From Populus alba (Eukaryota; Streptophyta; Magnoliopsida; Malpighiales; Salicaceae), in NCBI RefSeq assembly GCF_005239225.2, contig NC_133289.1, positions 14,926,889-14,990,888 on the forward strand: 64,000 nucleotides of DNA, read 5' to 3'. The translations under genes and the position numbers were made by a program. Shown piece by piece: positions 1 to 9,323 of this stretch. Every line of letters begins with the position of its first letter. Position 1 is the stretch's first letter. The notes beneath the pieces are model-generated. The model was given only the letters and a program-made list of their open reading frames with translations. It was not told where the DNA came from and did no database searches.

Positions 1-920
1 CAAAAAAAAAAAAAAAAGCCAACCTAAAGCATATTATCCTTAGTGAGCCCTTTTTGAGCTTGTTTATCGTTTCTTTGCTTTATCCATGTATAAGCCTTAA
101 CTTTATATATGTTTTCCTTTCCCCTGGCCAAGGATTAGTAGAGCATATACTTGTGATATCTTATGGAATTATGGTTGGAAATTATGTGAAAAGAAAGAAG
201 AAGTGATGCTTGATGAAAATATGGGCAAGTTACCAAGGTGAAAAACAAAAAAAAAATACAAAAAAAAAAAAGAGAAAGAAAGAAAGAAAGAAAGAAATGT
301 TCCTTTTATGTTCTTAAGATTTTATGTTGAAAGAGCTTGAAAAAAAAAAAGTTAAGCATTGGTGATTAAAGATGGAAAATTTATGTGCTTTGATGGAATA
401 TCTTGTTTGAAATATCATTTTTTAGAATGCTCTACTTTCTTTGGTTTGAACCTTCTCTTTTACTCTCTTTTACCTCACCTTAACCTTAGCCCCATTACAA
501 CCGGAAATAAGACCTTTTGATTCATGCATTGCTTGTAATATGTTAGTAATGGAGATGAGATTGAAGAGCAAGCTTATGGTAGAACATATTCATTGATTGA
601 ATTTGAGAGATTTAAACACATAAGCCCTAAACACGTGAGTGTTGGAGTGTATATCAATGAGAGGACCTATCACTTTGGCATGACATAGATTTCATTTAAA
701 TCCCGCAATTAATTGAGTTTTGAAGTTTGCATGTAAATAAATTCATGAAAATTTATACTCTTTATCCTTCTTAATTGTGTTCTTGTTTATAATGCATATA
801 TATTCTTGGATATTGATGGGAGATTAGGAGATTGGTCATAATGATTTGATTTAATTTAACTTTGATTTGATTTTACCTATCCTTTCTTGAGGACGAGCAA
901 GAGCTAAGTGTGGGGGTATT
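1..920 (+). mobile_element. 3' non-coding tail of a Ty3/gypsy element
   Basis: No coding frame survives here. The stretch is AT-rich, with A-runs near 241-290, and leads into a polypurine tract (906-918) directly before an LTR that starts TGATGC at 921. The phrase before the tract (a 'gaggacgagcaagagc' motif) is common in plant gypsy 3' regions, which is family knowledge. The body of the element would lie left of the window. Confidence 0.6.
906..918 (+). promoter_or_regulatory. polypurine tract of the gypsy element
   Basis: The purine-rich string AAGTGTGGGGGTA ends three bases before the LTR start (TGATGC at 921). This is the expected site for priming plus-strand DNA synthesis during reverse transcription. 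Confidence 0.65.
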
Positions 921-2545
921 TGATGCAACCATATTATTCGATAGTTTCACCCACATTTAACTAGTGTTTTGCCTATGTTTTTATATATAAAATGCCTTGA
1001 TATTCTTTGTTTTATGTTTTGAAGGCACTTTTGGATGAAAGATGCAAAAAGGAGTAAATTGAAGGTAATTGGGCAGATTTGACGTTCAGTCGATGTTTTG
1101 TGCAGAACGTGAGCTCTAAAGGTCGAAATGAAGTGATTCCAGTGGCATTAAAAAGCTAACATCCATACCTTTCTAGAAATATAAGGCAAGACAATAAAAT
1201 AAGGAAGAGCATGGAAATCACAGCTTTTAAAGTCAAATCTCGCAATCTGCCAGTGTTGACCTTTGGTCAGTCCGACTTGAATATATAGAGATACAAAAGT
1301 CCAATTGATGCAAACTCAATTGGTTTGGATTCCTGACTCAAAGGTCTATAAACGCTCCAAATTGCAGCCAAAAAAGATGTCATATGAGGGAGATATGATT
1401 TTTTCAAAGATGACAACTGAATTCTGCCAGCAAACAGGTTTCGTGAAGAAACGAGTGTAGATTACATTCCGAAGCATCTAAACCGACATCCAAGTTTTTA
1501 TTTCAGCAATGTAGCTCCTCTAAGTCAAAGCTTGAAGATTTCATGCAAATTTATTTCTCCTTTTTTAGGAAAATAGTTATTGAACTACTTAAATGTAAAT
1601 TGTCTACTTAAGGGAGGACTATTTTGTAAAATAGAGATTAGGGTTTCCTAGCGTATAAAAAGAATGAGAGAAGAGAAGGGGGGCAGCCACCCAAGAGGAG
1701 AAAAAACGCCCCCTACTCTAAGAAACCCTAAATCATGCATTCTTCCATCTTTTTGATTAGTTGTTCAATAAACATGCAAGGCTAAACTCATTTTCTTGGT
1801 TGCAAGGACACGGAAACCTTCGGATTTCAAGAACTGTGAGATCTATTCTACCTTTTCTTTTCAGTTTATATGATGAATATGTTTGTTCTCCTATGCTTAT
1901 TTTTCCTATGATTGTTTTATTTTAATTGCTAGAGCGGACTCTAAGTTATTATTATAGACAATTTATTGCTAAGTTTGATATCAAAACCGGAGTTGTGGTA
2001 TATGAACTTGTGAAGCAACTGAGTTTAATAATTGTAGCGGATCTACGTTATTAATCTTAGGGAGAACATTCGATCAAAGCAACATATAGCAGACAACTTA
2101 GTTGTTAAGATAATGAATTTATCTAGATCTTAAGGCTGCCATTGGATTAAATCATTAGTGCGGACACTGTGATTATTTGTTGGTTAGGGTTAGTTATACG
2201 GCGGATCCGTTAATTAACCAACGTTAAGAAAAGATAAAAATTCAGAATATAAACTGGAATTTCGTTTCAAGGATCAGTTCTGATTTCTATAGGTGGATGT
2301 GTGATTGCGACCAAGGTTTGTTCTCTTGATAATTTTCTGATCTTATTAAATTTTGTTTGATAGTTTTTTGTTTTATTTTTTCTTTAGCCTATATAACATC
2401 CAACCCCCCTAAATTGCATAACGTATTGCATAAAAATCTGAACTAAATCTTCCTCGTGGGATCGACCCCTTGCTTGCTCTATATTATCTTGTGTGTTGTG
2501 TTTGAAGCTAGGGTATTTAATTTGTGCGACCACGACATCGCAACA
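921..2545 (+). mobile_element. gypsy 3' LTR (about 1.6 kb)
   Basis: The LTR begins TGATGC after the polypurine tract and ends GCAACA, an imperfect TG...CA terminal inverted repeat pair. A TATA-like box (TATAAAA, 1654-1660) and a downstream polyadenylation hexamer (AATAAA, near 1766) give a U3-R-U5 layout. The right edge abuts minus-strand integrase sequence that is in frame up to 2546, so the element appears inserted inside an older gypsy pol. Its other LTR would lie outside the window, so the target duplication cannot be checked. The boundaries are read from terminal motifs, not from a second LTR. Confidence 0.7.
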
Positions 2546-3270
2546 AGGGTTCACTGTTTTCTCCAAGATTTGTTTGATCTCCCTATTAGCAAGCTCTACT
2601 TGTCGACTTGTCTGAGGGTGATAAGGGGTGGCAACTTTGTGTGTGATTCCATATTTCTTCATTAAAGAAGCAAATGGCTTGTTGCAGAAATGTGTTCCAC
2701 CATCACTTATTATGGCTCGAGGGATTCCAAATCGACTCAAAATATTGTCTTTCAAAAACTTTATCACTGTTTTGTGATCGTTGTTTCGACTTGGAATTGC
2801 CTCTATCCATTTTGAAACATAATCTACTGCGACTAATATGTACACGAAACCAAATGATGGAGGAAATGGACCCATGAAATCTATACCCCAACAGTCAAAG
2901 ATCTCAATGACAAGAATAGGATTTAAAGGCATCATGTGACATTTTGAAATAGATCCCAACTTTTGACAATTTTCACAAGTCTTGCAGAATGCATGTGAGT
3001 CTTTGAACATGGTGGGCCAATAAAATCCACTTTGTAAGATTTTTGCAGTTGTCTTTCGTGATGAGAAATGACCCCCACATGCCTCAGAATGACAAAATTT
3101 AATGACACTACTTACCTCATTGTCAGGAATGCATCTTTGAAATATTTGATCAGGACAATATTTGAATAAATAAGGGTCATCCCAATAAAAGTTCTTCACT
3201 TCGTTCAAGAACTTTCTTTTGTCTTGGGTACTCCAATGAGCTGGCAATTGTCCTGAAACAAGAAAATTAA
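2546..3270 (-). pseudogene. Ty3/gypsy integrase, truncated by LTR insertion
   Basis: This is integrase of a Ty3/gypsy element, which inserts element cDNA into the host chromosome. Read on the minus strand from Met 3247, the zinc-binding HHCC domain has H53, H60 and CKTCENC at 88-94. The core has D123 (WGIDFMG), D182 (SDGGTHF) and E218 (QVELANRE), a proper D-D35-E spacing. The frame stays open for 233 residues and then runs into LTR sequence at 2545, so the C-terminal domain is gone; the apparent 287-residue ORF is chimeric. Close similarity to Athila-like elements is recalled, not computed. It is non-functional as it stands, although the catalytic triad is intact. Confidence 0.85.
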
Positions 3271-3283
3271 CAATATTAGCAAA

Positions 3284-3668
3284 TCAAGGCATCATAGAAA
3301 CGAAAAATAAAGATTCATCGGGAAAGTAGTCATCGATTGGTGTGATGTCAGATTTTGAATCTGTTGTCAATATTGACAAATGATCTGCAACAATATTTTC
3401 GGTGCCTTTCTTGTCTTTGATTGTGATATCAAATTCTTGAAGTAATAAAATCCACCGAACCAATCTAGCCTTAGAATCTTTCTTAGAAAGAAGATATTTC
3501 AATGCTGCATGATCACTAAAAACAACAATAGGTGAGCCAACGAGATAAGACCTGAATTTATCACAAGCAAATACTACTGCAAGTAATTCTTTTTCAGTGG
3601 TGGTGTAATTCATTTGAGCACTATTTAAAGTTTTACTTGCATAGTAAATCATATTAAGGTTTCTTATC
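3284..3668 (-). pseudogene. Ty3/gypsy RNase H domain
   Basis: The gypsy RNase H degrades the RNA strand of the RNA-DNA hybrid during reverse transcription. The sequence shows YYASKTLN, the [11 protein letters not shown] acidic block, [10 protein letters not shown] and the closing VADHLS block, as in plant gypsy pol. It should be continuous with the reverse transcriptase upstream (3654-4484), but a frame change near 3650-3665 separates them: the upstream frame stops right after GQRKDKKP while RNase H resumes in another frame. The connection to integrase (3247) also needs a frame change. Confidence 0.8.
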
Positions 3669-4484
3669 TTTTCTTTGTCCCAAGACAGCACCCACGACAT
3701 AATCACTAGCGTCACACATTATTTCAAAAGGTAATGACCAATCAAGAGGTTGAATGACAGGAGCAGAAGTAAGCAAGTTTTTAAGTTTAACAAAGGCTTC
3801 TTCACAATGTTCAGTCCATTCAAAAATATTATCCTTTGTTAGAAGGTTACTCAAGGACTTAGATATTACACTAAAATCTTTGATGAACCTTCTGTAAAAA
3901 CTAGCATGTCCTAAGAATGATCTAACATCTTTAACAGATTTTGGTGTTGATAAGTTGGCAATTAACTCGATTTTAGATTTGTCAAGCTCAATTCCTTTCG
4001 ATGAAACAATGTGACCAAGTACAATGCCGTTTGTTACCATAAAATGACATTTTTCCCAATTTAGTACAAGATTCTTTTCTTCACACCTGCATAAAACCTT
4101 TTCTAAGTTAGTCAAACAATCATCAAATGAATCACCAAAAACAGAAAAATCATCCATAAAAATTTCAAGAAAACGTTCAACCATATCACTGAATATGCTA
4201 AGCATGCATCTTTGAAACGTGGCTGGTGCATTACATAATCCAAAAGGCATCCTTCGATATGCAAAAGTACCAAATGGACATGTGAAAGTAGTCTTCTCTT
4301 GATCTTCCAATGCAATTTCAATTTGATTGTAACCTGAATAGCCATCTAGGAAACAGTAAAATTCATGACCTGCAACTCTTTCTAGGATTTGGTCCATGAA
4401 AGGTAAAGGGAAATGATCTTTTCTAGTCATTGAATTAAGTTTCCTATAGTCAATGCACATGCGCCAACCAGTAACAGTCCTAGT
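3654..4484 (-). pseudogene. Ty3/gypsy reverse transcriptase, 5' truncated
   Basis: This is the reverse transcriptase domain of a gypsy pol on the minus strand. Visible blocks are TGWRMCIDYRKLN at the broken N-terminal edge, FLDGYSGYNQI, PFGLCNAPATFQRCM, the FMDD catalytic motif (FMDDFSVFGDSF), LGHIVSSKGIE and FLGHASFYRRFIKDF, ending with [15 protein letters not shown]. The fingers region and everything upstream (protease, gag) are missing. At 4484 the copy meets a plus-strand pol copy, with a duplicated TGACTT (4484-4489 and 4492-4497) at the join. A frameshift separates it from RNase H. The family call is firm; the Athila-like lineage is inferred from the wording of the conserved blocks. Confidence 0.85.
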
Positions 4485-4492
4485 GACTTAAT

Positions 4493-5632
4493 GACTTGAA
4501 GCCGTTACCATTTAATCTCAAATACTCATTTTTGAGAGAAAATGAAACTTTTCCGGTAATAATCTCTTCCAAACTTAATGCACATCAAGAAGGTAAGGTA
4601 TTACAGACTCTGAAAATGCACAAAAATGCATTAGGATGGACCATAGCTGACATAAAAGGAATTAACCCTTTGATTTGCACACACAAGATTTATTTGGAGG
4701 AAAATGCTAAACCCTCTAGAGAAATGCAACGAAGGCTTAATCCTAATATGAAAGAAGTAGTGAAAAATGAAGTCATTAAGCTTCTAGATAATAGAATCAT
4801 TTATCCTATTACTGGTTGGCGTATGTGCATTGACTATAGGAAACTTAATTCAATGACTAGTAAAGATCATTTTCCTTTACCTTTCATGGATCAAATCCTA
4901 GAAAGAGTTACAAGTCATGAATTTTCTTGTTTCCTAGATGGCTATTCAGGTTAAAATCAAATTGAAATTGCATTGGAAGATCAAGAGAAGACTACTTTCA
5001 CATGTCCATTTGGTACTTTTGCATATCAAAGAATGCCTTTTGGGTTATATAATGCACCAGCCACGTTTCAAAGATGCATGCTTAGCATATTCAGTGATAT
5101 GGTTGAACGTTTTCTTGAGATTTTTATGGATGATTTTTCTGTTTTTGGTGATTCATTTGATGATTGTTTAACTAACTTGGAAAAGGTTTTGACCAGGTGT
5201 AAAGAGAAGAATCTTGTACTGAATTGGAAAAAATGTCACTTTATGGTAACAAGCGACATTGTACTTGGTCACATTGTTTCATCGAAAGGAATTGAGGTTG
5301 ATAAATCTAAAATCGAGTTAATTGTCAACTTACCAACACCAAAATCTGTTAAAGATGTTAGATCATTCTTAGGACATGCTGGTTTTTACAGAAGGTTCAT
5401 CAAAGATTTTAGTGTAATATCTAAACCATTGTGTAACCTTCTAACAAAGAAAAATGTATATGAATGTACTGAACAATGTGAAAAAGCCTTTGTTAAACTT
5501 AAAAGCTTGTTTACTTCTAATCCTATCATTCAACCTCCTGATTGGTCACTACCTTTTGAAATAATGTGTGACGCTAGTGATTATGTCGTGGGTGTTGTCT
5601 TGGGACAAAGAAAGATAAGAAACCTTATGTGA
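4493..5632 (+). pseudogene. Ty3/gypsy reverse transcriptase with internal deletion and stop
   Basis: This is a plus-strand copy of the same pol family. It opens at LKPLPFNLKY and runs through WTIADIKGI and RRLNPNMKEVVKNEV, then jumps from NRIIYPI straight to TGWRMCIDYRKLN. Family members carry roughly 35-40 residues between these blocks, so this is an in-frame deletion. A TAA (4953-4955) replaces the Tyr of GYNQ seen in the minus copy. FMDDFSVFGDSF is intact. Near 5610-5632 one A is missing from the GQRKDK block compared with the minus copy, which shifts the frame out of RNase H. It cannot be active. Confidence 0.85.
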
Positions 5633-5960
5633 TTTACTATGCAAGTAAAACTTTAAATAGTGCTTAAATGAATTACACTACCACTGAAAAAGAATTACTT
5701 GCAGTAGTATTTGCATGTGACAAGTTCAGATCTTATCTTGTTGGCTCACCCGTTGTTGTTTTTAGTGATCATGCAGCATTGAAATATCTTCTCTCTAAGA
5801 AAGATTCTAAGGCTAGATTGGTGTAGTGGATTTTGTTACTTCAAGAATTTGATATCACAATCAAAGACAAGAAAGTCACCAAAAATGTTGTCGCAGATCA
5901 TTTGTCAAGATTGACAACCGATTCGAGATCTGACATCACACCAATCGATGACTACTTTCC
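5600..5960 (+). pseudogene. Ty3/gypsy RNase H remnant
   Basis: RNase H continues from the reverse transcriptase in a shifted frame. [31 protein letters not shown] and VADHLSRL are recognisable. Two in-frame stops interrupt it: TAA at 5665-5667, where the minus copy has CAA, and TAG at 5824-5826, where the minus copy has CGG. Both changes are C-to-T and G-to-A type. Confidence 0.8.
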
Positions 5961-6029
5961 TGATGAATCTTTATTTTCTGTCTCTAAAATGCCTTGGTTT
6001 GCTAATATTGTTAATTTTTTTTTGTTTCA

Positions 6030-7290
6030 GGACAATTGCTAGCTCATTGGAGTACCCAAGACAAAAGAAAGTTCTTGAATGAAGTGAAGAACTTTTATTG
6101 GGATGACCCTTATTTATTCAAATATTGTCCTGATCAAATATTTTAAAGATGCATTCCTGACAATGAGGTAAGTAGTGTCATTAAATTTTGTCATTCTAAG
6201 GCATGTGGGGATCATTTCTCATCAAGAAAGACAACTGCAAAAATCTTATAAAGTGGATTTTAGTGGCCTACCATGTTCAAGGACTCACATGCATTCTGCA
6301 AGACTTGTGAAAATTGTTAAAAGTTGGGATCTATTTCAAAACATCACATGATGCCTTTAAATCCTATTCTTGTCATTGAGATCTTTGACTGTTGGGGTAT
6401 AGATTTTATGGGTCCATTTCCTCCATCATTTGGTTTCGTGTATATATTGGTCGCAATAGATTATGTTTCAAAATGGATAGAGGCAATTCCATGTCGAACC
6501 AATGATCACAAAACAGTGATAAAGTTTTTGAAAGAAAACATTTTAAGTCGATTTGGAAATCCCTAGCAGCATGATAAGTGATGGTGGAACACATTTCTAC
6601 AACAAGCCATTTCAGTCTTTAATGAAGAAATATGGAATCACACACAAAGTTGCCACCCCTTATCACCCTCAGACAAGTGGACAGGTAGAGCTTGCTAATA
6701 GGGAGATCAAACAAATTTTGGAGAAAACAGTGAATCCTAATTGGAAAGACTGGTCTTTAAGACTTAATGATGCACTTTGGGCTTATGGAACTGCTTATAA
6801 AACATCATTAGGTATGTCACCATATAGACTAGTAAATGGAAAACCTTGTCACTTACCTGTGGAAATTGAACATACAGCTTATAGGGCTATTAAAGCTTTC
6901 AATTCAAACATTGATGATGCTAGTCAGCTGCGAAAATTACAAATAAATGAGCTTGAGGAAATAATAAATGATGCATATGACAATTCAAGAATTCATAAAG
7001 CAAGAATCAAAGAGTTTCATGACAAGAAAATACTGAGAAAAACATTCAATGTTGGTTAAAAAGTCTTGCTTTATAATTCTCGACTCCATTTATTTCCTGG
7101 AAAACTAAGATCAAGATGGAGCGGTCCTTTTATTGTGAAACATGTGTATCCATATAGGGCATGTGATATCGAAAATCCAATGAATGGTAATGTTTTCAAG
7201 GTAAATGGCCATCGTTTGAAAGTTTATTTTGATAATTTTTCAGTTGAAAATGACTATAATGAATTGGGTGATCCTGTATATAAAGATTGA
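6030..7290 (+). pseudogene. Ty3/gypsy integrase with C-terminal domain, multiply interrupted
   Basis: This is the integrase of the plus-strand element. The zinc-binding domain ([13 protein letters not shown] onward) is broken by TAA at 6144-6146, 6249-6251 and 6318-6320; each is CAA in the minus copy. The catalytic core [19 protein letters not shown] and [12 protein letters not shown] keeps the D, D and E residues but is split by a frameshift near 6555-6565. The C-terminal part, absent from the truncated minus copy, reaches [12 protein letters not shown] and [11 protein letters not shown] and ends at 7290 after a further stop at 7057-7059. It gives the best view of this family's full integrase. 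Confidence 0.85.
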
Positions 7291-7489
7291 TTCTTTTTCT
7301 CACATTGTTTTTATATGACTTTTGTTTTGCTAGTGTCTCTCACCCCGGTCAAATGGCGGATAACGGTACTCCGTGACTCTTAAGTCGGTTCTTTCAGTTT
7401 CCCATGATAACTGATATCTGTGTATATATTTGTGCAATTCTCTACTCTTTATCGTTTCTTTGAATCTCTCCTCCAATTATCATTTGAAA
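7291..7489 (+). other. spacer after integrase
   Basis: Short non-coding stretch with the phrase CACCCCGGTCAAATGGCGG near 7340-7360. I see no frame or recognised site. Confidence 0.4.
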
Positions 7490-7645
7490 ATGGACACCAC
7501 TCTTGAAAAATTGAAAAAGTATTTTCCCACTCTGCCTCATAATGCGATTACAAAAATTTATCGTGCTAGATGTGCAAGATTGAGGTTGTTAATGAATCAT
7601 GGAATTCCTGAAGATATTCGTTGGCTGATTGAAGTAAAGGTCTGA
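7490..7645 (+). CDS. small unrecognised retroelement ORF (51 aa)
   Basis: I do not recognise this protein. The ATG at 7490 is chosen because a hydrophilic peptide starts there (MDTTLEKLKKYFPTLPHNAI); an earlier in-frame ATG at 7430 adds a less plausible hydrophobic stretch. The peptide is basic (RARCARLRLL) and ends WLIEVKV. It lies 200 bp after the integrase stop and before a second small ORF and the LOG pseudogene, inside the element. It may be the first exon or fragment of an accessory 3' ORF, which is inference only. Confidence 0.4.
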   Translation: MDTTLEKLKKYFPTLPHNAITKIYRARCARLRLLMNHGIPEDIRWLIEVKV

Positions 7646-7680
7646 TTATCAGGTGAGTCCTCTAATTTTTCATTTCACAC

Positions 7681-7926
7681 ATGCTTGGAATAGGTAAAAG
7701 CACTTTTGCAAAGAAACGTTGTGCAAAACGACTAAAAGTCTGTCACAGATGTGCCAAATGGACTTGTAATGCGATATGTCATTCTTTAGGAAGGATATCT
7801 ATAAATCGTGAAGATAAAATACAATTCATTAAGGATGGCCTGAGTAAGGGGTCTTTAGATAATCTTCTATTGACTCTTGAGATGCACCCTAGTGGAGATG
7901 TGCATCATGCAATTCATGATTTATGA
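7681..7926 (+). CDS. small Cys-rich (zinc-ribbon-like) retroelement ORF (81 aa)
   Basis: The second small ORF between integrase and LOG. Its middle carries CHRCAKWTCNAICH, a CxxC plus CxxxC arrangement that could bind zinc, followed by KIQFIKDGLSKGSLDNLLL and HPSGDVHHAIHDL. The reading frame is open for 81 residues. Its C-terminal part is also present in the minus-strand element at about 15360-15445, joined there to integrase by a deletion. Conservation in two element copies suggests it belongs to the element rather than being chance. Function is unknown; RNA or nucleic-acid binding is a guess from the Cys pattern. Confidence 0.45.
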   Translation: MLGIGKSTFAKKRCAKRLKVCHRCAKWTCNAICHSLGRISINREDKIQFIKDGLSKGSLDNLLLTLEMHPSGDVHHAIHDL

Positions 7927-8279
7927 CCACAATTCCATAAAGAACATGCTCGACTTAGTCTTGGAATCTGACTAAAAAAGACCTTGTATGCTAGTTTTTA
8001 AGAAAACTAGATGGGAAGCCTATCCCGACCCACAAAGGGCATTTAAGTCGTTCGTAGATGTAAAACCAAGGAAAGATGTGAGCCACAATCACAACTACCT
8101 GTACATACACATGCTTTTTCAAAATAAATAAATAAAGAGAGAGAGAGAGAGAGAGAATACGGCTAGCCTACGTATAGGTGGTATGATTGCATTTTCAATT
8201 TCTCATCTATAAATTCTTCTCTTCCTTCCTTTCATTTCTACTCAACCCATACATTCATCAAATATAGAAGTGTGTAGAA
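7927..8279 (+). promoter_or_regulatory. leader of the LOG copy, with GA repeat and TATA-like box
   Basis: Non-coding sequence between the small ORF and the LOG start codon. It holds a (GA)n run (8131-8154), a TATA-like CTATAAATTC near 8209-8218 and a pyrimidine-rich stretch leading to the ATG at 8280. The spacing of TATA to ATG (about 70 bp) resembles a compact plant core promoter and 5' UTR. The same leader, with the same TATA-like motif, precedes the minus-strand LOG copy (15001-15330). Promoter activity is inference. Confidence 0.4.
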
Positions 8280-8899
8280 ATGGCAGGTTCCTTAAGTCAT
8301 CACATAAACAATATTTGTGTTTTTGGTGGATCCAGTCCTGGGAAAGAAAAAGAGTTTTTAGAATCAGCAAATCATCTTGGTCAGGTCTAGATGAGTGAAA
8401 GATTCATTTAATGTATGGAGGAGGCAACCTTGGGTTAATAGGGGGAGTGTCAATAGCTGTATTCTTAGGAGGTAGTCAAGTTTTAGAGGTAGTCCCCAAA
8501 GCTTTAGCACAAGGGGATATCATTGGAAAAACAATTAGAGAGGAATTACAGGTCCCCACAATGTCTGATTGACTGAATGCAATGTTTAACCATGTTGATG
8601 CCTTCATTGCCTTACCAGGTGGTCTGGGCACATTGGAAGAGATGTTTCATATTTCCTCTTGGGCCCAACTCCATATTCACCATAAACCCATGCGTTTGTT
8701 AAATGTTAATGGTTTTTATGATAAGTTGTTGTCTTTTCTTGATCATGTTGTGGAACAGGAATTTCTAACATCTTCATCATGACAAATCATAATCTTTGCT
8801 GCTACTACTAAACAATTGATTGACCAACTATAATATTTCATCCCTGTAATTAATCCCTCCATGAGTCGTATAAATTGGTCAACTAAGGTAAGCCGTTAA
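8280..8899 (+). pseudogene. LOG-like cytokinin phosphoribohydrolase, retroelement-borne, broken
   Basis: LOG enzymes release active cytokinin bases from cytokinin riboside 5'-monophosphates. The start is ATG 8280 (MAGSLSHHINNICVFGGS). Recognisable blocks are the Rossmann-like opening ICVFGGS, a damaged GGG-NLG loop, GGSQVLEVVPKALA, and the signature PGGLGTLEE with AFIALPGG before it, then [12 protein letters not shown] and [23 protein letters not shown]. The best open piece is 8582-8782. The coding match is continuous with no introns, whereas plant LOG genes usually have several. A frameshift and stops near 8385-8420 and a stop near 8570 break it. It sits between integrase and a polypurine tract of the plus-strand gypsy element. 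The family call is firm; substrate is assumed from the family. Confidence 0.8.
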
Positions 8900-9083
8900 A
8901 AGATTAGATTGGATTTGATCCTGTGTTTGTAAATATTTGTGTCTTTTGGTTCTATTATGTGTTTTGTTGTTTCTTATATTTATTTAAGTGTGTTTCAGGT
9001 TTGTCAATGTTTGCTATTTCAAGTGATGTCTTCTATACTCTATCTTTCTACCTTAAGACGTTGAGAACAATGTCTCATTTTGG

Positions 9084-9097
9084 TTGGGGGGAAAGGG
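9084..9097 (+). promoter_or_regulatory. polypurine-tract-like site after LOG
   Basis: A G/A-rich string (GGGGGGAAAGGG) follows a phrase like AGAACAATGTCTCATTTTGG, typical of gypsy 3' regions, and is followed by TTGATATC. The minus-strand element has the counterpart at 14164-14176. The recognised LTR starts only at 9324 here, so this may be an internal tract rather than the functional primer site. Confidence 0.5.
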
Positions 9098-9323
9098 TAT
9101 TAGTTGATATCTTAAAAAAAACCATGTGTTTTCTATTTCATAAACTATTTACAAAACTGTTGTTACTAGGATGGTAGAGTAAAAGGAGTTCTTTTGTTAA
9201 AGTGACTCTTGAGACGCATCTTAGCCGAAAGCTCGTTACATGGGTTAAAGATGCATTGTGTTTTAAGTTATATATGTGTGTGTGTGTGTGTGTATAAAAT
9301 AATCCTAACCCAAGGAAGTTAAC
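9098..9323 (+). other. element 3' segment ahead of a solo LTR
   Basis: Its first 80 bp match the minus-strand element at 14075-14155, so it belongs to the LOG-carrying family. It includes a (GT)n run near 9275-9293 and ends with TTAAC (9319-9323), the left copy of the target duplication of the following LTR. Confidence 0.5.

Noticed and set aside
2456..2877. Plus-strand ORFs over 2456-2877
   Set aside because: Antisense shadows of the minus-strand integrase and the LTR end.
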